From the NCBI GenBank assembly GCA_001839685.1, contig MLAK01000766.1, positions 1 through 64,000 on the forward strand: DNA of 64,000 bases. Direction: 5' to 3'. Positions 48,344 to 56,306 of the stretch are shown here, in pieces. Below the pieces are notes generated by a model. It was not told the DNA's origin and made no database searches. It saw only the letters and a program-made list of their open reading frames with translations. Each line of letters starts with the position of its first letter. Positions within the stretch are counted from its first letter, which is position 1. This DNA comes from Tritrichomonas foetus (taxonomy: Eukaryota; Parabasalia; Tritrichomonadida; Tritrichomonadidae). The position numbers and the translations under genes were made by a program.

Positions 48344-48546
48344 CATCAACAGTATGGATATTCGTTCGAGATTGATTCATCGAAAGCAACATTAGATACA
48401 TTTTGGATTCAGAATATGGATTGGAATAAGATGAAGAATGTTTTCCAGGTTTGATATTTGGTGATGGTTGAGTCTATAACTTTCCATGTCAACTACTTCG
48501 AGTATTCAAAGAAATCGTTTGTGAACTTGCATCTGATTTAATATGA
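48344..48546 (+). pseudogene. Short decayed coding remnant
   Basis: A frame at 48344-48454 reads QQYGYSFEIDSSKATLDTFW and then MDWNKMKNVFQV before TGA. A frame from 48448 continues with GLIFGDG, a TGA, and VYNFPCQLLRVFKEIVCEL to a stop at 48544-48546. The change of phase and single internal stop look like decay of one gene. The spacing of the first part is loosely reminiscent of MULE transposases, a weak guess. Confidence 0.35.
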
Positions 48547-48627
48547 TAATTTCTTCTTCGATTTTCACCAAAAACAATCAGAAAGTTCTTTATTATATAA
48601 CCCGTATCAATTATTGTATAATTTGAC

Positions 48628-48876
48628 TCAGTTACTTTTGAAACCATGACACAAAAAATATCTTTTTAATACTTTTTGATGAATTAAAGAAATTACTGAT
48701 TGTTTGATATTAGCTTCGGCTTTTTTAAAGTTTTCTGGAACCAAATCAACCAAAGTATTCATTATATCAAATGCACAAAGATGATTGTTATGCTGACAAT
48801 GACTTCTTTCAACACTAAAAAGTAGATACAAAATAATTTCTAGCAAATGAACAGGATTATTTGAAGCTGCATTCAA
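48628..48876 (-). pseudogene. Probable gene fragment
   Basis: 82 codons reading HLLEIILYLLFSVERSHCQH, then AFDIMNTLVDLVPENFKKAE, then IKQSVISLIHQKVLKRY. The helical amphipathic pattern is protein-like and denser than chance AT-rich frames. No family was recognised, and it lacks neighbours that would complete it. Confidence 0.35.
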
Positions 48877-49013
48877 AATACTATAAATTCATCAAAAATA
48901 TTAATGCTTTATTAGCTAATGATGAATTTGAACTTTACATTCCTAGAGAAATGAACGATACACATAATAAAAATATAGTTAATAGAATATTTGTTAACAA
49001 AAAACACGTTAAA

Positions 49014-50252
49014 ATGGAAACAGGTGTTTTTGCAGAGACTGCTCCTCCTCCGCAAAGCCTGATAAATGCAACCGACGACTACTTTGAAAACAGACAAATT
49101 CTTGCTTTTCAAGATCAGCTACTCAGCACCATCGATGCCGTTCAGCCGAGAATTCAATCATTAGAAAATACGATCAGATCGGCCGAAAAAAGTTTTTCTG
49201 CAAGTTCAGGAGAAGCCGAATCATTTTTGAATACTACACTTTCAGAATTACAAACAGATATGCCAGAACTTCATGAAACATCAATTAAATTATCCAGAAA
49301 AATTCAAAATCTTTCATTAAAAGCACAAACAGCAACAACGATAGCTGCACCAAAGCAACTTCGCCCAATCCATGAAGAATTTTTTGCTTTCAAAGACGAG
49401 TTTGATCAATCACTCAAAAACATTGCCACGCTTACAAAAAATTTAAATAATAAAATTGACAAGCATAATGTTTTAATAAAGAAATTTCAAGAAAATTCAA
49501 ATTCAGTTAAGCGACTTGATCAAAAGATTGATCGAATTATGAATCATAATAAAGAGAATGCAAAATTAATCGAAGAGTTAAAGATAAATATGGCATCAGA
49601 AACATCAAAATCACGATCACCTATTGTTGATAAATTTGAACAAAGTTTAACTGATGCAGAAAATTTAGTCTCAGAATTAGAAATCCTTGTGGATAAAGGT
49701 TTGGCAAATTCGAATGAAACAATAGTGAAATTGCAATCAGATAAATTTGATATCCAATCATCTTTCGAAAATTTAACAAATGAAATTGATTCTATCATTC
49801 AAGATCGAATAAATGGTCTCCATTCGAAAATTAACAGACTCACTGAAAAAAGTGATAATGTCTATAATACATTAAATTCGAATTTAACAATTGGACTTGA
49901 TAAAGTTACATCTGATGTTAGTTTATCACCAATTATGACAATTCTTGATAAAATTGAGGAGAAACACGAAGCAGAAGAACTTGATATTCTGATGGAAAAA
50001 ATTGACCGATTAAAACAAGGAATCAGAAACCACACATATGATGTTCCTGATGACTCTGACAGTGAGTCTACAGAAATCGAAGTGATAGAGATTAGTGATA
50101 GTGATGATTATTCTGACGATAACAACGATAACAAAAAAGACACAAATGAAGAAGAAGATGATGACGATCCATGTAAAACATGTTACAAGATGGTGAATGG
50201 GAAAAAAATTCGATATTATTGCTTTCCTCGAGATTGGACATACGAAACATAA
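49014..50252 (+). CDS. Coiled-coil protein with acidic tail
   Basis: 412 residues from METGVFAE. The open frame extends to an ATG at 48861, but those 51 codons overlap an older fragment on the other strand and look unlike the rest. Residues about 30-330 are a long coiled coil with heptads (RIQSLENTIRSAEKSF, then HNKENAKLIEELKINM). An Asp/Glu/Ser tail (DDSDSESTEIEVIEISDSDD) follows, then a short CKTCYKMVNGKKIRYYCF end with three cysteines, CxxC plus C, that might bind metal. Cytoskeletal or kinetochore-like build, with no family recognised. Confidence 0.72.
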   Translation: METGVFAETAPPPQSLINATDDYFENRQILAFQDQLLSTIDAVQPRIQSLENTIRSAEKSFSASSGEAESFLNTTLSELQTDMPELHETSIKLSRKIQNLSLKAQTATTIAAPKQLRPIHEEFFAFKDEFDQSLKNIATLTKNLNNKIDKHNVLIKKFQENSNSVKRLDQKIDRIMNHNKENAKLIEELKINMASETSKSRSPIVDKFEQSLTDAENLVSELEILVDKGLANSNETIVKLQSDKFDIQSSFENLTNEIDSIIQDRINGLHSKINRLTEKSDNVYNTLNSNLTIGLDKVTSDVSLSPIMTILDKIEEKHEAEELDILMEKIDRLKQGIRNHTYDVPDDSDSESTEIEVIEISDSDDYSDDNNDNKKDTNEEEDDDDPCKTCYKMVNGKKIRYYCFPRDWTYET

Positions 50253-50454
50253 TTCACAAAATTATTCAGGAAATATTTCACAATAATTTTTCAAAATACT
50301 AATTAATTATTCCAAATTCTTTATATTGAAATTGATATCATTTCTCGGAATGCATTTTAAATTGTTTGTATGTTTTAAACTAAACTTAAAAATAGCTCTA
50401 GATTTTCTTATTGATCGATAAATTAGTATAGACTAATTGGATTATATGCATAAT

Positions 50455-50955
50455 TTAGGTCTTACAGAGAAAATGTTGTGAAGTGCTGATTGGATTATCA
50501 AATAATCGAAGCGTGACTGAAAAATTATCTTTAATATCTATTTGCTTACTGAAATAATAGTGTTGTGCCATTCGAGAAGTGTAATCTGCATTATTAGTGG
50601 AAATTTGAAAGGTTTCTTTTTTTGATTTGACCAAAACGTTTAGATTTCGAAATAAATTCTTAAAGGTAGATTTTGAAATGGCTTGAATGTCAATTTCAAC
50701 TTTAAGCAGACATGATTCATCGATAGATATTGAATAACTTTTGATCGGCATAAGTTCATTTCGATCTTCAGGTAAATTATTAAATTTTCTATAAATATCT
50801 GTAGAATAAAATAAGCCAATAAAAAGTGAAACAACTCCAAAAATGCAGGAAATGATAGTCATATTGGAACTATTAAAGTTAAATGAAACATATTTATATT
50901 TTGCTGAGTCTTTTCTTTTATTCTTTGATCTTTTGAGTATTTCGCTCATCACCAA
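50455..50955 (-). CDS. Single-pass membrane protein, unknown
   Basis: 166 residues, or 164 from MSEILKR. A basic N-terminus (KRSKNKRKDSAKYK) is followed by one membrane span at about 34-52 (IISCIFGVVSLFIGLFYS). The remainder has alternating strands (IDESCLLKVEIDIQAISK, then FSVTLRLFDNP), so the fold is probably a small beta domain on the lumenal or outer side (N-in by the positive-inside rule). No family recognised. It converges with the coiled-coil gene, about 200 bp apart. Confidence 0.6.
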   Translation of the reverse strand: MVMSEILKRSKNKRKDSAKYKYVSFNFNSSNMTIISCIFGVVSLFIGLFYSTDIYRKFNNLPEDRNELMPIKSYSISIDESCLLKVEIDIQAISKSTFKNLFRNLNVLVKSKKETFQISTNNADYTSRMAQHYYFSKQIDIKDNFSVTLRLFDNPISTSQHFLCKT

Positions 50956-51119
50956 AATAAAAATCAGTTATGGCGAAAATAAAAACGGTTATTAAAAAAA
51001 AGCATTCATGATTTAGATTTCATCTATTGATGCTTCTTTGAGATGAGATAGATCTTAATAAAATATATAACTAACAAGAAGAAGTATAAATAATAATATA
51101 GCATATATCAAACAATTTA

Positions 51120-51707
51120 TTAAAAGGAATTAAAGGGTATACTCGCATTAATGTAATTCGCCATCAGCACATTATTTTGGTATTCAAGTTCTTTTTGACA
51201 CCAAATTGATTTTAGTTTTTCAAAATTAAAATACTGTCTAAACGCTTCTTTTTTCGAAATATTTCTTAATGAAGATATTTTCGAAAAATACTTTTGGAGG
51301 TGATAAAGTCTCTGTCTAATGAAATTTACATCTCTGTTTCCAAATACTTTCTTTGGTGGAAATAATTTCAAGCATTGAATATCTGGCATATCATTAATTA
51401 AATCTCTGTGAAATTTATATAATGATGAGTATCTTCTCTCGATATAGAAAAGAATAACTTGATCTTCAAGTTCAAGTCCAATTTCGATTGTGTAAATAGC
51501 AGCGTTAATATGTAAATTAAATGACCAACCTTCAATTGAAACATAAAAATGTGGAATACTTGGGCACATCATGAGTTGATCACGCTTCGAATCTGAAAGC
51601 AGCTCTAAAGAAGTAATTGTAAAAACTGGTTCATGCATTGTTGATTTATTAATAAACTGATTGAAAAGTTTAATTATTTCTTTGAAATTCTTGACATTCA
51701 ATGGCAA
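51120..51707 (-). CDS. PX-domain protein
   Basis: 195 residues; Met24 (MHEPVFT, at 51638) may be the true start. Residues about 70-165 form a phox-homology domain: YTIEIGLEL, RRYSSLYKFHRDLIND, then CLKLFPPKKVFGNRD with the proline-rich PPKK loop, then FIRQRLYHLQKYF. The first Arg of RRYS and the later Arg of the RQRL helix are the usual phosphatidylinositol 3-phosphate contacts. It would bind endosomal membranes, in line with Vps18 and Rab elsewhere in the window. No BAR domain follows. Confidence 0.75.
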   Translation of the reverse strand: MPLNVKNFKEIIKLFNQFINKSTMHEPVFTITSLELLSDSKRDQLMMCPSIPHFYVSIEGWSFNLHINAAIYTIEIGLELEDQVILFYIERRYSSLYKFHRDLINDMPDIQCLKLFPPKKVFGNRDVNFIRQRLYHLQKYFSKISSLRNISKKEAFRQYFNFEKLKSIWCQKELEYQNNVLMANYINASIPFNSF

Positions 51708-52219
51708 TCAAGCAAACAATTCTCAATATTTGTGAAAACCTGCCCAATGAGTCCTGAAAAAGTGGAACGAATTGAATAAAATTTGACATAGTGGCAAAAA
51801 TATTCTATTGAAAAGTTTCTTGGAAAACAGATGCAAAATCTCTGGGCATTTTGACAATTAAACAAAGAAATTATATCTATTAGATTTGATAGAACATTAG
51901 AAATTTCTATTATCGTTGAATTGCCCAATTATAATGTGGTAGTGATTGAATTATTAAATTTCTAGAATTAATAAATTTCTAGAAATAAAATCTTATATTT
52001 TGAAAAAATCAGGGAATTTATTCTTTCTTAGAGAGCCTATCTCCAATTGTAAAAATTAGAAAAGGAAAAAACACTCAATGAGTGAGTGAATGCACATTCA
52101 ACTTTTTCTGACATTATATGGTCTTTTAGATGATGATCAGCTAAATAAGAACAGAAAAAAAAACCCGTGTGACACTTTTTAGTCGTTACGTTTAATAATT
52201 CGAACCAACAAATACAGAA
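51708..52219. other. Divergent intergenic region
   Basis: A 76-codon minus frame at 51698-51928 overlaps the PX start but is not convincing. ACACTTTTTAG at 52172-52182 lies about 40 bp before the centrin start. Confidence 0.45.
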
Positions 52220-52699
52220 ATGAGCGATTCGAACACAAATCCTCCAATCCAAAAAACAGACGAACCAACTAGAGAAGTTCGCGATGCTTTTGATTTGTTT
52301 GACTTAAATCGTGATGGTGTCATCGATCCAGATGAGCTCAAAACAGCATTAAATTCACTCGGATTTGAATTCAGCCAACAAGAAATTCAAAGAATTATTA
52401 TGGAGCTTGATCCAAATAATACAGGCACAATAGACTTTCATAATTTTTCAGACTTAATTCATTCTAAGATGGCAGAAAGAGATCAAATCGATCAAATTCA
52501 AATGGCGTTCGATATGCTCGATTTTGATAAAACGCACAAAATTACATTCAAAAATCTAAAACAGATCGCAAAAGAGCTCGGTGAAAATATTACAGACCAA
52601 GAAATCCGCGAAATGCTAAATGAAGCAGATACAGATAATGATGGAGAAATTTCTTTTGAAGAGTTTTTCGCTTTAGTTAGAACAGCATCATTTGCATAA
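52220..52699 (+). CDS. Centrin (caltractin)
   Basis: 159 residues, four EF-hands. Loop 1 is DLNRDGVIDPDE, loop 2 DPNNTGTIDFHN, loop 3 DFDKTHKITFKN and loop 4 DTDNDGEISFEE. Loops 1 and 4 keep all calcium ligands; loop 3 has His at position 6 and lacks the acidic end. The linker (MAERD) and C-terminal FFALVRTASF end are those of centrins rather than calmodulin. Centrins are contractile calcium-binding proteins of basal bodies and striated roots. Length is slightly shorter than algal caltractin. Confidence 0.9.
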   Translation: MSDSNTNPPIQKTDEPTREVRDAFDLFDLNRDGVIDPDELKTALNSLGFEFSQQEIQRIIMELDPNNTGTIDFHNFSDLIHSKMAERDQIDQIQMAFDMLDFDKTHKITFKNLKQIAKELGENITDQEIREMLNEADTDNDGEISFEEFFALVRTASFA

Positions 52700-52885
52700 A
52701 CCAAGATGCAAGCCAACAAGTCGAAAAAAAGAGACGTTTATGATAATAATCCACTTTTCCGATATCGAAAGTTCATCCTTTTTACAATTTTTACAATTTT
52801 TTCGGAAATCTGATTGTAACACATTTGAAAATTTTGTATTGAAAAGTTTTGAAAATTGAGAAGAGCATTCAATTTTATCATTCAA

Positions 52886-54016
52886 ATGACGAATATTATC
52901 TCTGTTGATGATATCAAGAAAAAGAAAGGAAGTGAGAAGCCAGCAAATGCCCGCGTATTTTCTGTATTCGGAGGAAGAAGTTCAGAACCACCGCCACAGC
53001 CAAGCACTTCAACAACTACGAGATTTCAAGGGGCAGGCCGATCTCTCAATGGTGAAGTAGTCAAACCTCAACAAACAACTCAACCGCCAAGCCAGCCGAT
53101 AAATCAACCGCTTCCTACCCTTCACGAATACGATAGAACAGATCCTTTAATCGATTCATTTTCTGAAGCCCATAGTCAATTTTCTGTTCCCCAAGAACTC
53201 AAATTCGATTTCTGGTCACTGAATATCACAGATGTCAATGAAATATCACGGTGTAAAACAATATGTGCATTATCGTATTGTCCATGCTGCGTCGGGCCAT
53301 GCTGCTCACCCAATAGAAAGAAAGATTGGTTTAAATTCTTAAAGATGACCACTTTTTATATGATGGTGATCCAATTAATATTATACATTGTTTCACTTGC
53401 ACTTTCAAAGACAGTAACTTGGGACTTGCAGCCTGATTTAGATATACTTATTAAATTAGGTGCTAATGGATATCAATTCCTTACAAAGTTTCACTTTCAT
53501 CGTCTCCTGAGTTACATTTTTTTGCATGGTTCGATTTTTCACATTTTTGTGAATACTTTTAGTCAATTCCTCTTTGTAATTCCAATGGAGTCTGCTTGGG
53601 GATATTGGCGCTTTCTTGTGATTTATTTTGTTTCTGGAATCATTGGAGGCCTCGCCAGTGGCTTCCAAAAAACGGTTGTTTCGGTTGGCGCTTCTTGTTC
53701 GATTCTAGGCGTGATGGGCGCTTTTGCGATGCTGATCACCATTTTTTGGTCCAGAATTGGAGTCAACGTTCGCGCCAGTTACACAATGTTTCTTTTGATG
53801 ATGCCTTTCCAGTTTGTTGCAACTTCTTTTCTTCCAAACGTTGACTGGGTAGGACATCTTGGTGGGTTCTTCGGTGGACAAGCTGTGGCATGCATCATCT
53901 TCTTTAAGGCAGCATCAACACCGAAAATTGGAAAAATTCTGCTTGCTGTTGGAATAATTGAATTGTTGGCTTTGGTGACCGCATCTTTGACATTTTTCAT
54001 CCTTACTCGCAAGTAA
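52886..54016 (+). CDS. Rhomboid-family intramembrane serine protease
   Basis: 376 residues from MTNIISVDD; TCATTCAA just before this ATG resembles a trichomonad initiator, so I prefer it to the upstream ATG at 52856. A disordered Pro/Ser N-terminus and a cysteine cluster (CPCCVGPCC) precede about seven membrane spans. The rhomboid HxxxN region reads HGSIFHIFVN. The catalytic serine lies in GASCSILG (normally GASG), and the catalytic histidine in VGHLGGFFGG. Both dyad residues are present, so the enzyme is probably active, unlike iRhoms. Substrates are unknown; trichomonad rhomboids act at cell-surface adhesins. Confidence 0.9.
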   Translation: MTNIISVDDIKKKKGSEKPANARVFSVFGGRSSEPPPQPSTSTTTRFQGAGRSLNGEVVKPQQTTQPPSQPINQPLPTLHEYDRTDPLIDSFSEAHSQFSVPQELKFDFWSLNITDVNEISRCKTICALSYCPCCVGPCCSPNRKKDWFKFLKMTTFYMMVIQLILYIVSLALSKTVTWDLQPDLDILIKLGANGYQFLTKFHFHRLLSYIFLHGSIFHIFVNTFSQFLFVIPMESAWGYWRFLVIYFVSGIIGGLASGFQKTVVSVGASCSILGVMGAFAMLITIFWSRIGVNVRASYTMFLLMMPFQFVATSFLPNVDWVGHLGGFFGGQAVACIIFFKAASTPKIGKILLAVGIIELLALVTASLTFFILTRK

Positions 54017-54343
54017 TGCTTTTTTATAAACTATGATTGTTTTTCTTCTTAATTGACACTTATATAGTATCTTTTTTTTGCTTAATAGCGATAGCATGGT
54101 TGCAGCTATCGAAATCAAATTCTGAATATTTGGTGAAGATAAAGTTTGTTGAGATTTAAATATAGAATTTATTATGTTATAAAATGTTCATGCTTTTTAT
54201 CAAAAATACACTAAAAATAGAGAAGGGTGATTGACCGATCCATCAATAAATTGTTATTCATCATTAATTGATTATTTTGTAATCAATTTCTATAAGTAAG
54301 TAATGTAAGATATAATATCATTCTGAATAAATTATGGAATCCA
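54017..54343. other. Intergenic region with two small hairpins
   Basis: A 7-bp stem pairs CGATAGC (54089-54095) with GCTATCG (54105-54111). A 9-bp stem pairs AATTGATTA (54266-54274) with TAATCAATT (54280-54288). No gene. Confidence 0.5.
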
Positions 54344-56062
54344 ATGCTTTGGAGGAGATATTTATATTTTGTTTTAATAATAATTTCTGAGCCAAAGATA
54401 CGTTGTGGTCAATTTTCGTATGATATGATTTCTCAGTCAAACTACATTATTTTTACTGCGCCAGACACTCCGCGAGATTTTTCGAAACCTATCCATACAC
54501 CACGTAAGTGCAAATTTCAATGCGGGAATTATAACAAGAAATTAGTGAAAGATATTTTGATTTACAACGGTGTTCAACAATCGTTGGACCACAAATTTTC
54601 TATCTACTGGGGAAACTCTACAGAAACTTCGAATCAGGAAGCCTCGAATCCACTTTTCCGATTCAATCATTTTCCAAATTCGAAAACATTTCTTGGAAAC
54701 AAAGCAGAATTCGCATACTCAATTCAAAAAAATCCCGCCTATAATTCATTTTCCAAGTTTATGCCATACACATACATATTACCACGAGATCGCGAACAGT
54801 TGTTTAAGTCAATGAAATCGCATCCACAATCAAGTTATATCGTTAAACCGCCGAATGGCAGTTGTGGGAATGGAATTAAGCTCGTCACATATTCTGACTT
54901 TTATTACATCACTCCAAATTCAGTAGTTTCTGAATATATTTCACGTCCGCTTTGTATTGATGGATTTAAATTTGATTTGAGGGTTTATGTTCTCGTTACT
55001 TCATTTGCACCACTTCGTGCTTTTGTATCAAAAGAGGGACTCGCTAGATTTGCTACAGAGTCATATTCACCTGCAGCTGGAAGTGTTTATTCACATTTGA
55101 CTAATGCAACATTGAATAAAAAGTCGAAAAATTGGGAGAATGGTGCTTTCAAATGGAAATTGTCGGAATTACTACATGAAATTGCTCATCGATGGAATCA
55201 TTCACAACAATCAATGATGGAACAAATAACTTCAATTGTTGCTAAAACTTTAGCCTTTGTTCAGCCATCAATGGCTCCACGAGAACGAAAACGACTCGTT
55301 GAACCATATTTTGAACTTTTTGGGTTTGATATTATTTTTGACCGTAGTTTTAAACCTTATGTTTTAGAAATTAATTGTATGCCATCATTAAATACTGAAG
55401 AGGATGTTGATTTCGAAGTAAAAGCTCCTTTAGTTGCACAAGCTTTATCTATTGCTGGAATTCCTGATTTGTCTTATGAACAGCTCGGTGCAGCAATCGC
55501 AAACTTTAAGCTTCCACAAGGTGGCTTAGATCAAATTGAAGATGAAATAATAAGGCAAGAAAATGATAGAAATCGATTATCAGGAAATGGATTTATTCGG
55601 ATTTTTCCATCTGAAGCTTCAAATGAATTTTCGCAATTAATTTTCTCACCAAAGGTTTCAATTAAAACTTTAGGTATTCAAATTGAACAACGTTTTTCGC
55701 AAACGCTTCCTGCATTAGTCCCACATCAATCAGTATCAACTGAACAAGGTTTAACTATTTTAATTTATTATTTAAATCAAATTGAACAAAAATTGAGAAC
55801 TGTAAGTGATCCAAGATTAGTTTCACGCGTGCAATGTTTCCTTGTGGCACAAGGATATAGAGTTGCACGTGGAGTTGTTGGAGTAAGAGCTTTACTTTTG
55901 CATTTCATTAATAAAATGAGAGGATGGGCAGCTATGACAAAAGTTACTATTTCTGATGGCTTAAGAGAAGAAATAATTAATGGAAATGATGATTGGTTTA
56001 AGAAAACATTATTATCATGTGATTTAACAATGGTGAAAAACATACGTTTGTTGTTTAAATAA
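54344..56062 (+). CDS. Tubulin-tyrosine-ligase-like (TTLL) enzyme
   Basis: 572 residues from the first ATG. The first 27 are hydrophobic and odd for a cytosolic enzyme; Met28 (MISQSNYIIF, 54425) is an alternative start. The TTL domain spans about 90-400: MPYTYILPRD, YIVKPPNGSCGNGI, VSEYISRPLCIDGFKFDLRV, HLTNATLNKKS, and FGFDIIFDRSFKPYVLEINC, with the ATP-grasp metal ligands in LEINCMPS. KFDLRVY and HLTN are diagnostic. The architecture fits glutamylases or glycylases that modify axonemal tubulin. The C-terminal 170 residues are helical. Confidence 0.9.
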   Translation: MLWRRYLYFVLIIISEPKIRCGQFSYDMISQSNYIIFTAPDTPRDFSKPIHTPRKCKFQCGNYNKKLVKDILIYNGVQQSLDHKFSIYWGNSTETSNQEASNPLFRFNHFPNSKTFLGNKAEFAYSIQKNPAYNSFSKFMPYTYILPRDREQLFKSMKSHPQSSYIVKPPNGSCGNGIKLVTYSDFYYITPNSVVSEYISRPLCIDGFKFDLRVYVLVTSFAPLRAFVSKEGLARFATESYSPAAGSVYSHLTNATLNKKSKNWENGAFKWKLSELLHEIAHRWNHSQQSMMEQITSIVAKTLAFVQPSMAPRERKRLVEPYFELFGFDIIFDRSFKPYVLEINCMPSLNTEEDVDFEVKAPLVAQALSIAGIPDLSYEQLGAAIANFKLPQGGLDQIEDEIIRQENDRNRLSGNGFIRIFPSEASNEFSQLIFSPKVSIKTLGIQIEQRFSQTLPALVPHQSVSTEQGLTILIYYLNQIEQKLRTVSDPRLVSRVQCFLVAQGYRVARGVVGVRALLLHFINKMRGWAAMTKVTISDGLREEIINGNDDWFKKTLLSCDLTMVKNIRLLFK

Positions 56063-56306
56063 ATATTAGATCATATCTACGATCCATGCTAAAATTTTTC
56101 TATTTTTTTAGAAAATTTATCAAATTATCCTATTCATATATAATTATAAACCTATATTGGAAATATAAAAATCGCCTGTCAATGATTAATCGAGTTTTGA
56201 TTGAACTTTGGCACCACTTTTCAGTTTCCACCACTTTGCTTCATTCAAATTTCCACTTTAATGAAGCGGCTTTGACCTCTAAAGGTGAATATATTGACCT
56301 TATCAA

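Noticed and set aside
51698..51928. 76-codon frame overlapping the start of the PX gene
   Set aside because: No family pattern, and it overlaps the PX start by 10 bp in another frame; a broken upstream extension of the PX gene is possible but unsupported.
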